DNA from: Protula sp. h YS-2021
Taxonomy: Eukaryota > Annelida > Polychaeta > Sabellida > Serpulidae
Direction of reading: 5' to 3'
Length of the DNA: 64,000 nt
Assembly (NCBI GenBank): GCA_949752745.1
Contig: OX457031.1
Span: 44,332,269 to 44,396,268, forward strand
Below, piece by piece: positions 1 to 15,100 of the stretch. Numbering within the stretch: the stretch's first letter is position 1; every line of letters begins with the position of its first letter. The notes beneath the pieces were generated by a model, which ran no database searches, was not told where the DNA came from, and saw nothing but the letters and a program-made list of their open reading frames with translations. The position numbers and the translations under genes are program-made.

Positions 1-57
1 CACAAGCCCATTGTAAGTTTATTTATGCACAGCAAAGAGTTGTTAAATGTGACGCAC

Positions 58-145
58 CTGGTTTGACCAGCACATGGGTCACTGTAGGGTTGTATTTGCT
101 TGTCATTTTACAGCCCAAAAGCTCGACCAGCTTGTCAACGTAAGG
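58..145 (-). CDS. BRCA1: BRCA1 coding exon: BRCT1 helix and second strand
   Basis: An 88-bp exon (acceptor tttttgtttacag, donor ACCAG|gtgcgt), phase 0 to 1. It encodes YVDKLVELLGCKMTSKYNPT and VTHVLVKP, the classic BRCT helix-1, G-x-K and THxxx pattern. In BRCA1 the tandem BRCTs bind phosphorylated SPxF motifs (Abraxas, BRIP1, CtIP). The next exons are outside the window. Confidence 0.88.
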
Positions 146-3100
146 CTGTAAACAAAAACAAGACAAAATAACTACAATGTATAACAAATAAGTCTCTGGT
201 ACGAAACAAGTGGTTAGTAAACCGGAAAACAGCGACGTAGTCAACGAAACTGTGTCATAAGAAAAATCCTTGACTCGCCTCGGTCATGCATTGTACTACT
301 AACGTTACCAATGAGGCAGAATGTCCATTATTATACTAATAACACACACGGAAGGTTAATAATCAGACTGCTTACCTTGTGGATAATTTTGCTGATACCC
401 GTGGAGCAGAATGTCCAGAATGGCTTCGCGGGAAACATGCCGCTGCTAAGGCCGGGGCTCCACAACTGACTGCGTTCTCCAATAACCGGACCGCTCTGCC
501 TGACGACCATGCTTGTAATTGAAAACAAGACAGTTAAGTGACGGTGTCCACGTGCCGTCAGAGTAACAAGACACAGCTGGCGGAAATTTCAATTCTATTA
601 ACTATTTTCTGTATCGTCAACATTGAGTTAAGTCAACATTTGGGGTGCAAAATTTAGTTTGTGTTCATTCCAACAACGACATCAACAGCTTAACAATATG
701 CAGAGGTGCCTCCGAGAGTCTCTGCAAAATGTGCAAATTTTCAACCGCAACATCAGTTGCTGATCGATCAAAAAACAGTTACATGCAGCATATATTCACT
801 GCGTAAAACTCTACTCATAATTTCTCAAAGCTCCATGCATGTGAGAATTTTCTATCCATTGTTGACAAAGTGACAATGCGTCAAAAAATGCGTCAATTTA
901 TTTGCCGACTTCAAAAATTATGCGACATTGCACATCTGCAATGGATCTACCTCTTCACTGTGTTAAGTTTCAAAAGGCTGGGCCTCCCAGTTTCTAACAT
1001 TTTTCTGCACAACCACACCGCACACTCCCGCTCCCTCCTCCACCCCCACCCTCCCCCGCCAAGCTGAAGCGCCAATTTCTGCCCAATTCCAAAAATAATA
1101 TATACTGGTACTGTGTCAAGTTCTAAAAGGCTGAGCCTTGTAGTTTCTCAGAACTTATCAAGACAACTCCAATCTCAATGCAAAACGTGTAATTTGTTTT
1201 ACTTGCCTGATATTTTGGGGTCTAGGACATTAACCCCGGGCTAAGCCTCCCGTGACCAAATCCCCGGACCAAAACCCGGAGATCAATGTACAAAGAATTT
1301 CTAAAGACATATTCCACTACTTTCGCTTAGTGCCTAGTCTGTCACTGCATTGCCTTCCTTCTGAGTGCCTCTTGCCCCTTATAATCCTTTCCTCACTGGA
1401 AATTGCACTGGGGGGGGGGGCGGGGCGTGGACGAATCGGCATCTACTTAATCTCTTGATGCTCAAGTGTTACAGCTTCTGTGTATAAGGGGAGGTCCTTA
1501 ACTGTGAAAGTATACCAAATCTGCACTGTGGAAATAATACACAGCAGAAGAGGAAAGGCGAAAATAGCTGTTGATAATTACATATACATCCAGAAACGCA
1601 AGGATCAGGACAGTATCAGGTGGTTATGTGAACGCTTCAACTCTGGATGTGAAGGGTCAATTAAGACTTCACTGACCGTCACCGCTCCAGAATTGTGTAC
1701 ACCACACGACCATGATCCTGATCCCAGCAGGATTGAGGTCAGCAGATGTGTGACATTCAAAAAAAAAATCAGAACCGTTTTGGAGACCAGAACAGTCTGG
1801 ACGACACGTTCAATTACGCAGTTATATCAAAACACGTTACAACAGTTTCACCAATTTTCAAAACACTGTCATTTTGACAATTTTTCACGAATCCAAACAA
1901 AAATACGACGCGGGACACCCGCTATATGTGTTGTATCCCTGTGAGATTTGCCAACTGTCGACAGAAAACTTAAGCATCAGAGATGCAAAGCCCCCAGCCA
2001 GCGCCTTTATGTTCAAGCATTTGGAATTGAAACTGATGTGCAGTTATGAGATGGCACGTCACTCGATTCTTTGTGACATCTTTTGTAAAGAAAGGCCTGA
2101 TAGATTAAAAGCCTTGGTTTTGACTGATTGATTGATTTTATGTCATAGATATAATTATATGAAAGTGTTCATGTCAAAGTGATGCGTATACAGTCGCCTC
2201 TGTGAAAGTGCAATACACAAAAAAAAAAAATTGCCTAATTTGAAAGGGCCATAATTTCGACAAGTTTTGGTCGATCACATGCCAAGTTTCATGAAAATCC
2301 TTGCAGGAGTTTTTAAGTTATCGTGTTAACAAGGTCACACAATAGTCAATCAAGAGCTGAAATTTTCTACGTCCAGCTGGTCCATTTCCCTTAGACGAAC
2401 CTGGCCCATTTACAATACCGATCTGCGTTTGCTCCCATAGAAGTTACATACCAAGTTTCATGAAAATCCTTGCAGGAGTTTTTAAGTTATCGTGTTAACA
2501 AGCTGTTGATGACAGACCGACAGACACACGGTCGATCGCATATATTCCCCCTGTGGGGAATAAACAATCCGTTCTATAGTTTCGGAGATATAAATTCAGG
2601 GTTCGCGCGTTTGCGTGTTATTTTTCACACCGAAAACCAGAAAAACGCACGAAAATCGAGGCCGCGCGTGTGGAAAACGCACAGTAGGAAAGAGAAGACG
2701 CGGGAAAATCAAGGGCAAATCAAGGACACATGTTTGCATTTTTTTTAATTTGAATTTTAGTCTTACAGATTTTAAAGAGAACCATTCACTCATTGATTCG
2801 GCCGCTCCACTGTTGAAAAAATGGTGCAAGAAATTAAGAAGGCATTGATAGAGTATTTTCTGTAAATTACATTCATTTCGTTTTGTTTGTGTTTTCACAC
2901 GTGCTTCGTAGCATCGAAGGGAATGAGAAGAAACTGGGCATACACTCAGTTGGACATCTACGTGTTACAATGGCAAAACATGTAATTATACAAACGCGCA
3001 CATGAGAGAAAAAACGCATACAAAATGAGGGCGTCCGCCCCTAGGACGAAACCCTGTAACATGAACACGCGGACACCCGGATACGCGGACAAGCTCATAA

Positions 3101-6100
3101 CTATATCCTCCGTTACACGGAGGATAATAACGGTAAGAGCGCCCTCCCCCCCCCTCCCCCCTTGTTAATCTGAGTGATAAACGAATATGAAACGTTTAAA
3201 ATGTGTACACCCGTATAAACGGGTCTCGTTACAAAATTATGCTTATCTAATATAAACTGAACTCCACAAAACTAATTAAACTGAGTCCCACAAGGCTCAT
3301 GTCCAGAACGCTTACCTCTCGGTTTTAGGGGTCACACTGGATCTCTGTATCATGCGCAAGGCCTGGCGTCGGGGAGTCACACTTATATCGCCTTTACTGT
3401 CCGGCTGTGTGGACGTAAGAATGAAACTGGGGGAAACTTTAGAATTTGAGCTTGATTTATCAGAAGCCTTTGAGAGCCTAGATGTGCCGGAAACACACCC
3501 TGGTGAACCACTGTGCTTGTGCATCTCGATCTCCGTTGAGTCACTGGACTTTGCCTGGAGAACAGTCTTGCTTTTATGTTCAGCTGCGTTCCTTCCAGGT
3601 GTCTTTCCACACACTTGATGATTTTCAAAACCCGTTTCTTCCACGATTACAGCTGCTTCTGTTTCACATACAGCGTCTTCGTCAATTGCACCTTGCTTTG
3701 GTTTCGTCTCCTTCTCGTGGTTTTTCCGCTCAAATTGTGACGTCACCAATCCATTCCCATCATGTGGTGCGCGTGAAGATTTCTGACGTTTTGATGACGA
3801 CTTGAGACCCACTAATTCCCTATTCTTTTTACTTTTATCCTGTGATTGTGAAGCGTTAGCAGGTTGGTCTGAAATCTCGGGAATACTCGCGTCGGACGGG
3901 GGAGTCGGCGAGAGTGGAGACGCCACGATATCGTCACTACACAGACGACCCTTTGCTGTAAACAACGACGCACTTTGTTCAGCGGTCTGATTCGAAACTT
4001 GGCGGTGACCTGATGCCTGACTCCTCTCACTATCTAGTGTCACACCCACACCACTGCCCGTCCTGCTTTCCAAGTTGTCGCCATTAGGGTCATTATTAGG
4101 GGTTTCCTCGATCACACTGCTATTACCACAGTATGCGGCATCTCTGACTACAGTCACATACTTTTGCGATCCTTTGGGGGTACTTTTCTTTCCCAAAATT
4201 TGAAAATTAGAAGGCTGTGACGGCCCGAACATATCGTCGTCACTTTCAAAGGAGACATCTGCCAAGATTCCTTCCATCTCCGGATTATTTTCGGCACTTT
4301 CCGCAATATTTTTCGGAGAAGATTTAACGATGCCATGTGAGTTTTGCTGCGACTTCTGGCTTTCAGCATCCAGGGTTCTACTGTTTATGATGTCATCGAT
4401 TACGCTGAAATCACTCTGGCGTTTAGGGGAAGATGTAATAACACGTCCCAATCTCGCTTTCGACTGATCCAGAATGAGGTCGCCAGAGGTCATACTGGGG
4501 TCATACGTGTCGATATCTGTGTCTTTCGTGATTCCAATGTCCTTGGGGCTGTTCCTTACGCTGGCCTACATGGCAAATGCAAAATCAGTGAAGAAAGCAT
4601 CGAACAAAATATACACAAGTTTTAGCACACGTTTTGAGCAAAATTCCAATATATTTTAGCAACATAGCTGGACTATTTGGAGATGAAAACTCAAGCTATT
4701 TTATGCAGGGCGAAAGAACATCGTAAAACCGTTCTTTTTTATCAAAAGAAGGTACAAATTTAATGAAATCTTCTGTGTATCGGCATTGTATTTGACCTAT
4801 TATGTGCTGTGTTGTGAGGCAGAGCTCTCTTTGTGTGTGTGTATGTGAGGGTAGAGTGGGGGAGAGAATTACATGTGTACCTGTGCAGTGTTGCCTTCTA
4901 GTTCAGCTTCCAGCGCAGCGATTTCATCTTCTAAATGTATGACGTCACTCTCGAGCTCACCTTTCGTCTAAAACAGTTCCAGACATTCTTAACTTAAACA
5001 ACGCACTTGGTTTTTATAAAAGAATCTGCAAAAACCGCTATAAACTTGGCAAAATACATGACCTATTTGATTGTCGTATACATAGATAAAACCTGCTGCG
5101 TCTCAGAAAGGAAAGCCCTGCTCAGGGATCTTCCGCTACACACCTGGGAATTGATGGCCTCGCTCTGGCTGGAGAATGCGCTGGATGACGTCACATTCAT
5201 TGCCCTTGACCTTGTACTCTCAGCATCAACTGCAAACAAAACAGATTGAGTACACTACTACTACTATACTTATATTCTCTAGCCGAAGTAATTACGTAGA
5301 AACCTTTACTTTTCAAATATTTAGTGTTGAGTTTCACCAGTCTTTTCACTCATAAGACACGCTGAGATTTCAAGTAAACACCGATAAGAAAATGATAGTC
5401 ACTACCACAAGCTTTACTGATGTTGCCACACCGCAGCACTACTACGTCAAGAACTCTACAAGTCCAGCAGGCCTCTTCCCCCACCCCCGCCCCCACTCCC
5501 CTCTTAATAACATACACTCGTCCGGCTCGGAATCCGACAGTGGCACGGAACGGCGTCGTTTCTTTCCGCATCCGGGTAATTCCTCATCCTACGCGAGAAC
5601 AGGCGAGAGGTAGAACAATGACTCTCGTACAGATTACGTTATTGTCGCCACAAAATTTGCTAGAACAATATATTTATTTTCAGATGCTTTTCCACACCAC
5701 GGTTATAAAAATGCCGATATTTAGACGGCCAGATATTTATTATCTATAGATAATACTGCAATATTTATCCCAAACGGACAACGACTATGTGATCCTGTGT
5801 TTAATTTTACATACGTCCAAACTTGATGACTGAGTTTCGATCGAGTCTTTTTTTTTTAACAATTATCACTGTAATTTCTATTTTTAAAGCTCTTACGTCA
5901 CTGGTGGACCCGAGTGACTTGAGGCTCGCCAGGCTTTCCACGGGCGAAGCAAAGTCCTGTCCCCGCTCTTGAACGAAAACGGTATGACTTACAAGTGTTA
6001 GGAATCAGTAGTTTTTGCAATCGACTAATCGGGAGCGACAGTTAATAGAAATGGCGAAAACGTTGCCAATAGTATGTCAAATTCAATATTCAGTAAAATT

Positions 6101-9100
6101 TTAAATGTCTGTCGACAAAGGTATTGGAACTTTTTTTGCTAAGTCTATCAAGTTTTCAAAAAGTCGCTGGGGAATCGATTCCACGTATCTGGGATAAATT
6201 CCCCGCCGTTAGAAGATACATTCGCCGATGAATCGATACTTTAGCAAGATCATCTTAACTCTAATAAAAACACATAAAATATTCTCCACAGAATGTTTTT
6301 CTTTTTTATTTATTCACAAAATAACTAACTATATCTTGACAATGTCACAAGAGTGTACATGTTTTTCTTTTTTTACGGATGAGGGAGTGGATTGCCCGTA
6401 AGCTGTTGCATTTGCATGATTCTGTGCTTTACACTATAAATTACTTGGCTCCATTTTCACACCTAATTCTTACGCTACATTCGTTCTGTTAAGGAAAGTA
6501 TTCCCCATTCCCATGCGTTAATATTGGGTTTGGGATTCCAGATTCACCACTGCGTCTCACAAAACCAGACATTCATACTGAAACCTTTCTTTATTGACGG
6601 GTGATTACACAAGAGAATATTGCCTTCTAATCGTAATTTCGAACAGAACATACCTTCGCTTTCTTCGACTGTGACAACGTCATTTGGTGCCGTAGGCTTC
6701 AGCTGTGCCTCTACGGCAACGACTTCATCCAGATTCACTTCCGGTAAGTTTTCCCCACCTTCATCCTCATCTGTATCGTCACCACCGGAAATGACAACAC
6801 CGACTTCCGGTTTGGCTGATCCTCCGCGCCCATCTTTGAACGCGCGGTTATTTGTGGTTACATCTGGGTCACTCACAACCAATGGCGACCGAATTATACA
6901 TCTGCGCAGACGAATCTTCTTCCTCCGCGGAAAGCTGCGCGCTGATTCGCTGTCCGTGTCACTGTACGAATCCTTAATGTCGCACGTCGGTTTCGCGGTG
7001 AAATATGACTTACGGTATTTTTCCTCTTCGTCAGTCCGTACACCCGTCTCTTCAACACCTGCGTCACAAATGTCCTCGTTTGCACCATCATGTCGAGTAG
7101 AAAGGCACTTCTCCTCTTTTTCTTCATTTCCATCACTGTTCACTTGCTTGTCACCAATGCTTTCCTCAGAAGCGACAACCAAAGACAAGCCGCCACTTCG
7201 TCTCTTGTCATTTGTACGTTTTCTGCCTGACGTCTTCATCTGACCAGCAGATGACAGATTCTCGTTCTCAGATCGCTCAAAAGTTTCTTTTACACAGTCG
7301 ACTTTATCATCTTGGAGGGTCATATCACATCGGTTTAAACCAATGTTATTTTCTTTTACACTTTCTGAGTTGTGGGACATTGATGTGTTGGCTCTCGCAC
7401 TGTTTTTTATCGGTTTGTCTGAATGATTGGCAGCACGCTCTTTTGCACATTTATATCTTTTCTTACGCCTGCTTTGTTCCACCGGTGCGTCATCAATTTC
7501 TGCCGCCTCTGAGGACTTCCGCTTGGCACTCCGGCACCTCGCTTTGACATACCCGGACGCCTCTGACTGTTCTGATGAACTTCCGCTTGTTCCACTGCCA
7601 CCTGACACTCCACGGACACCTGTCAAGGCACCGCTAGCTGACATGTCTTGACACGTTGAGAGACTGGTATAATCACCGTTCTGATATATTTCATAAGCAG
7701 ACTGACCTTCAAGAGATGGTTCCACATGTAAACGCTCAATTTGTTTTTCTTGTGCAATGAAGGGCCCGGTTTTACACGAATCATCTTCTGTGGCTTCATC
7801 AGCATCCATCTCTTCACCACACCCTTTAATTTCAAACGGAAATGTTTGCATGGCAGTACTGCCTTCGTCGCTTTTCTGCCAAGTATCAGTTAATGTCTGT
7901 TTCTCGTTTGGTCTTGAGGCAGTGAAGCTATTTTGAGAATTCGCTGGGGACTTATTGGTGTTTTCGACGCCTTCTTCCTCACAGGCCAGCCCATGAGAAG
8001 ACACTGCAGGAATACCGGCAGTGCAAAGCTCAGAAGCGAATATATCCTGGGGAGAATCGTCCTGAAAAAGGAAACTGGCGGTTTTTGAATCCGACAACTG
8101 TGAAAACTGCGATTTATCGTCACGCTGCACAGCCCCATTACCCCGAAACACTTCAGCTGGATTCGGAGAATTTTGAAATTTTTCCTGCTGCGTTCGATTT
8201 TGTTTCCCGCTAAGTTTACGAGAACTTCCTCTTTGTGCGTGACTTTGCTGCTCGGCCTGATTTAAGGCCACTGCAGGTTGAAGAAGCGAAACACTTTCCT
8301 CGGTATTACATGAATCGGAGACACTCTTGGCCTTATTCTCATCATTTACAAGATTTTTATTATCACATTCCTGCGGTGGAGTTTTATTGGAAAACATTTC
8401 GACACTCGATGGTACATCTTTTGCCGCATTTCGCTCACTGCTGTCCTTGTGTAATCTATTCCTGGTGCCCAATGACACTGATGCCCGCTGACCCATGTTT
8501 GGCAATGGGATTACATTCACGCGATTATCCTGCGACGCATCGGGTGTGGCACCCACCACAGACTCCGGCGACACGGTGCCGTGGCCAGGTGTTAACATAA
8601 TGTCAGTGGCTGGTTCCACGTTGACAGGTTTTAACTTTTTAGCTCTTTTAGAGGCTCTGTCAGTCTTATTCTGCAGGCCTTTTGACTTTTCTTTACCACT
8701 TGTCTTCAGGTTATTACCACAAGTATTTTCTTCACTGTTTTTGTTTTTATTGTCCACATCATTCAGTAAACGTTCTTTTTCTAGAGCGTTATTGGACTGT
8801 GATTTCTTCGAGTTTGCCTCAATTTTCGCGTCTTTCGGCGAAACAAATTCAAATTCACATAGCTTTGGTTCGACTCCGGAAGGAAGGTCATTACCGGAAG
8901 TCTGTGAGTTATCCAACACTTCAACATTGCCGAATCCGCCATGTTCCTGTTCAGGAATGGACTCTAATTGGTCTTCTTTGTTTTCAAATTGCTCCGGGTT
9001 GATCATTCGCGCGGCTTCGGCTATAATCTCATTGAATTCCATACTCTCCGTAACGACGGGTTTAGCCGGCTTTGGTGGGCTGTCGTGGTGGCTAAGACTG

Positions 9101-12100
9101 AATGTTTTCCGCTGAGCAGACAGCTGTTTCTTTGGATGACCTTGTATAGAAGAATGACCTAGACATTCTCTGTCTACGTGCGAATCAAGAGGGTTCTTTC
9201 TAAAGTCTGTATCTTCGCTCCTCGCGATATCATTGGTCAGTGGTGCAGACGCCTGATTCTTGGGTCTATCGCCTGATTGGCTGGACTCATCCCCGCGATT
9301 TTCACCTGTAGTTTGTTTTTCATCCGACATATCAGTTATATCAGCATTTTCTGCGGTGTCCTCAATGGTTTGCTCTGAAATGTGAAAAAAAAATTACTAA
9401 AGCCTCTAACCGACGAAATTCTCCAAGACATTTATTTAAAACTGCTTTTCTTTTAAATACTTTTTTTTGCTTTTTCAGTGTTTCAAGCAGCCCAATTTTT
9501 TCAGACCGAATAATGCTTGAACGCAACAGGTATAAGCCACAATATACGAACTAACAGAGCTGTTGCTTCTACCTTGCTGGCCAGAAGGACAATGAGCACC
9601 CGAAAAATATACAGCACTGAGTGTAGGATTTTCACTACTTCTTTCTCAAATATCACATCTCATGAAATATCCCTCTCCCCAATGCGCCATGCTATTTGCG
9701 GTACCGTGACTGAAGTGTCACGATCACACTAGTCACGTGACAGTTTCCAAATTTCCACATTCACTGTACCTGGTATTGTTTTTGACAGTCTGTTCTTCTT
9801 AGAAATTGGCTTTCTTACACTCCGCGTTTCTGTGTACAAAACAAGTGAAGGGATTTAAAATTCAAAACATGTACCTAGAAACAAACAGACACAAGTCAAA
9901 CTAGCATACGTAATACAAATGGCTTCTCTGTGATAAAACTAAGGTATTGTTCAAAACAATATCCCTCAAGCCGATTCATGGCTTGGTGAGATGAAAAGTC
10001 CTCCCTGCCGGTTTAGATCGAAGGGCATTTTACAGTAAACTGAAATTCGAACACAATTCACCAGTTGATAAATGGCAAACAGTTTATAATAGGAACGTCC
10101 CATTTTGTCCATTAACTTCTTCACACAAGTGACTGTAATACACTTACAGAACGAAAACATGCTATATCAGTTACTTGGTTATTCAATAATTTGCGTATTG
10201 AATACCATAAAAAAATAAGAATTTCGGCTTGGTAGAAAAGTTAAAAGTCACTGGTGAACAAACTGCTCTTTATATCGGGCAGCATGGACCGCACTGATGA
10301 ATATGTGCAATGTCAGGCCCCGAATTCTGATGGTGCCTGACAGTCACACAACCATAACACGAGCATTGTTTACGAAAATAACCGTTTTAAAAATTTGACT
10401 ACCCTGGCCAAGAAATAAAATATTTAAAGGTTAACCGCAACATTAAGAAAACAGTTTTGGCAAAGATAAACTGTGGGATACAATACGCCTTTTTCGTGTA
10501 TACCAAAAGTAAGAAACTACCGCTACTGTAGCCTTCACACAAAAGAATATCAATGAACTTCCTGGTAACTGTTAAAGCTGTTAAAGCACACAGTAGACTT
10601 AAGCCCAGAAGGTTTCACCTAGCGATTCAATTCATCGACCAGTTAACCGATAATATTATCGCACTTAACTGTGGACGATTTCGCTTTCCAGGAATTGAAT
10701 TGAAAAAATAGGTCTGGAATTAACGATTACACAGTCACCAGGATGACGACAACTGTTTGGACCGAAAAAGCTCCACGTATTAAAACTTCTGATTTTTTTT
10801 AGATTCTGTTAATTTATCATCTGTTAGATTCGCAGAGATGTAACACGACCGGTGAACTGTTTCAGCCTCAACACTTCAGGACATAAAACTAACAACCAAT
10901 CACATTGCAAATAACAAGTGGCACAAAACTAACAACCAGTCACATTGCAAATAACAAGTGGCACAAAACTAACAACCAATCACATTATAAATAAAAAGAG
11001 GCACAAAACACCAAAACCTAAGCAATCATCCCAGAGCTATAACCTCCGTCACATTTCACACAAAGCCTACATTTTTTTAAAAATTATTTCCCAAAAATTC
11101 GTCTACTCGATTTATTTTATCAATACATGCAAAAATGTTTCACTTATTTTTATAAATTCAACACAGATGTTGACACGTTTCTCTCTAGCACGAGCATCGA
11201 GGAGTGTGTTTATTACCTGTGACGACGTGCAAACGTCCGCGCCTGCGCCGCGCGTGACACAGGTCATGTGACATCAGCGCCACGCCCCTCCAAGCCCTGC
11301 GCACGTGGCGCCTCGCCGGTACAGTTCTCATCGAGCGGTTACTTCTCCCCGCGCTCTTGCCGCAATGGTCGCCTTCTGACACCGGAACAACAGCCTGGTT
11401 TGGTTCAGAATCTTGCGCAGTTATGAATGACTTCCCTTTGGCTGCTACATCATTGTGATTCGTAGAACTGCCGCCAATTTCTGGGATTACTTCACCATGA
11501 CCACGTGTGCTCTGATCACCCATACAACCACCTGCATCGCCCTCCCTTTCGTCCATAATATTAGTTTCATCCGTAACATTATCCATAGACCACTTTGAAA
11601 CACCTGTTTTAGATTCTGTAGCGAATTCACCCACAGCGTTGTCTGTGTGATCATCACCAGTTTCGTGGTTATCTGTAGGTTCTTCTTGATCCACACCCGC
11701 TCCTTGTTTTTCATTCGCTCCTCTCACTTCCTCCGCTCGGCTTTCTTCATGAAGACCTTTCACTTCACAGGCTCCATCCACTTCACCGGATTGTGACTTT
11801 TCACAGCTTCCTAGTTGTTCAACGGATTCTGGCTTTTCACAGGTTCCTAGCTCTTCATCGAATCTTGCCTCTTCGCAGGTTCCTAGCTCTTCGTCAGATC
11901 CTGGCTTTTCACAGGTTCCCAGCTCTTCACCGGATTTCGGATTGTCACAGGTTTCCAGCTCTTCAGCGGATCTTGCCTCTTCACAGGTTCCTAGCTCCTC
12001 GCCAGATCTTGACGTTTCACGGGTTCCTAGCTCATCACCGGATCTTGGTTTTTCACGGGTTCCTAGCCCTTCACCAGTTTGTTGCGTTCCACGTAGTACT

Positions 12101-15100
12101 TCTTCTTCGTCCAATGACGGCTTCATGTGTATTTCATGCCTATCACCAACTCCTTGTTCTTCAAGAGTTTTGAGTTCTTCGTCTGTTCCACGCTTTTGAC
12201 CCACTCCCCCACCCTTATCCTCCTTCTTGTCATTCGCCCTAATCAATCCCTTCTTCTCCACATCGTCTGCTCCTCCACCACTCATCTCCACTCTGTCTAC
12301 TGGTTCATGACTCTCCACTCTATCTACTGGTTCATCTACTGGTTTATAAATCACGAGACCGACTTTATCGACCTTTCCGTTCAACTGCCCACGCTGCTCT
12401 AACTCTCGGACGACTCTGTAAGGCGAACCATTCGAGTTTAGAGCGTTTCGGTTGTCGCTGGCGTTCTCAGCGGTATTTATTTGTTTGTGGTTATGTGTGC
12501 CACTCTCACTTTTCATCTGCTTTGTGCGGTTATGCGTGCCACTTTCACTATTTATTTGTTTTGTTTGGTTTTTTGCGCCATTTTCACTGTTTATCCCGTC
12601 TGTGTATTCCGTTGGTGGGATAACATCATCATCTGAAGAATTACTTAGTTTTGAATCAGAATCACACTGGCTAGTTTTTGAATTGATATTGTTACGAATG
12701 CCTGTAGCTCCAGTTTCCCTTTGAACGTTATCGCCTTTGCCCGACCTCCTGCTGTGCCCATGTGCTGTTTGTGTCCCGGTTCTTTCACTGACATCACTGG
12801 AACTGTTGTCCAGCTCGCATTGTGACGTATGAAAGCCCTCCCCCGACACCACTACCTCCCCCTCACAGTCGCCTATGATTTCTATCTGACTGCCACGCTG
12901 GATGATCTGGATACAAATTGAAGATCCATCCTCTTTAACTATTTTTGCTCTTTCTATGTGGCCATCACACTGCTGGCCCTGTGACTGATTTCGAATGACT
13001 ACTCTTGGGTGACCTTGAGAAACGCCCTGACCTTGCGACTCAGCAGTGACATGGGCTTGACCTTCAATACCACATTTAGCCTGGGTATCTTGGATGCTAT
13101 TTATCCTGATCGGTTCGGTATTCAGGCACTCGTCTGTTTTAGTTGTTTGTGCCTCGCGCTCCATATCCCGGAACTGCTGACTCAGCATTAGTTCAAAGTC
13201 TTCCGCTTCTGAAATTTTCTCTATTAATTCCTCCAGCTGCGAGGCACTTTTTGTGTCCTGCGACTCAGAATGAGTGAGAGGTTTGCTGGTACGCTTCCCC
13301 CTGATTCTTACTGGCTCTGAACTCGCCGTACTGTTTGCATGGCTGCTTGGAACAACACTATCCTTGTCCGCATCTTGGACAGTAAGCGGCGTTTCCATGA
13401 CAGCTTGGACATCACATTCATTGTTATTTTCCCGCGAAATCTCCTTTGTTTCTTGCAATACTTTATGTGAAATGCCCAAGTTTTCCTCAGCACTCCGACG
13501 TTTTGATTTCTGTGTGCATTTCTTTACGGACTGCACAGATGTGGAGTTAAACAGTTCAAGTTTTTTCTTGCGCGCGGTGTTTTTTGGCTTACTCCTCCGC
13601 TGACGCCTGGGCGTACGCTGGCTCATCCTGAACGCGTAGGGGTCATGTCCATGGGCTGGGGAGCCGTGGATGAACTCCACGGGTGCCTGAGTGCACTGTG
13701 AGTCCTCATTCTGCAAGTCTTGACCATCCGTATGGCGGGTTTTAAAAATTCGCTTTCGTTTCAAACCAGACGTCACTTTTTCACTTGATTTTGAATTCGC
13801 TTTAGTATTCTCACGACACGTGACATCTATTAAAGCTGTCTGGGTTACCAGTTTCCTCGAGCGATTCTCCAGCGCTTTATTAAAATCCGACTCGTGCATT
13901 AGGAACCTCTGTTTTGGAACTAAGTTTTCGTGTCCACTTGTGCTTCTAACCTTTCTGTCAGCCAAGACGCAAGACGTTGGCATATTCTCATCAGATTCTG
14001 AAATTATTTTATTCTTTTCACATACAGCTTTTGATATCTTCGGTTGAAATCGTGACCTAATACCGGCCGGTTTAACCAAGGCTTTGTTTCTACCGTAAGT
14101 CTGAGCAAAACTTGATGATTTCCTGGGTTTAATATCATACAGCGTGGCATCGGGTACGACTTCCGCTTCTGACGTGCCGACAGGTGCGGCTTTAGTGGAT
14201 TTTGACTCTTCATTTAAATGACCTATGTTATTGCCTTTATCAGCCGGGCCAGTCTGGTTGCTATGGGAGCTCTTGTCTTTCAGGAACCTTTCCTGATCGA
14301 GAACTGTTGGTTCGCCCACGGATGCTGTTTCAGCTATTTTAACTGTGGGAGTGATCTCATTGATTGCTGTTGATTTTCGTGTAACTACTGTGATGGTGAC
14401 GTCAGCATCTCTTGCCTTATTGCCGGAACCATCAGGCTGGATGTTATTCTTAGACATTTCAGGATTCGTCTGGCTACTGACTCCTGGATCCGGGATTTGT
14501 GAAATGACGTCATCTTGATACTGCGTATGCTCGCCTATGTTACACACCTGAGACGCGTCACCAAGCGCACCGAGCTCAAGCACCTGCTCCATAGCTTTGC
14601 TTTTACAATTATACGCCTCTGCGGATAGTAACGGGCTGACAGAATTGGGAAGCTCCTCTAACCAGATGTGCACTTTTTCTTCCGTGTCCTGCTGCGATAC
14701 CTCAACGGGTGCTTCATGCACGTGTTTAGTACGCTGACTCTTTGGGGCAACGTTTTCAGTCATCACCACATCTTTTTCCATCGGTTTAGCTTCTTTTTTC
14801 TTTGGAGATTCCATTTTTTCAGATCGGCTTACACATTTTCTTGTACACAATACGTCTTCTTTTTTGCTTTTAGTTTCCAGTTGTGGTGAGCATTCTACAG
14901 ACTGTTCACCTTTTTCCTGCTCGATGACGTCACTCGATGGATACTTCGACGTTTTCTTCGATTTTCTCTGATCGATATCGATCCGAATCTGTTGTAATTT
15001 GGCTCTGGATACTGCGTTCGAATTTTCTAAGCGCCGAACTGTGTCGCTACCAGCAGTAATGTTGTCTTTAGTGCGTCGGGTGCATGGCTTACGAGACGTT

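Noticed and set aside
6620..9162. Forward-strand frames of 100-200 codons opposite BRCA1
   Set aside because: Antisense shadows of the giant exon. Composition follows the minus-strand codons, and no splice or start context supports them.
11793..12199. Forward 126-codon repetitive frame
   Set aside because: Antisense reading of the 36-bp BRCA1 minisatellite.
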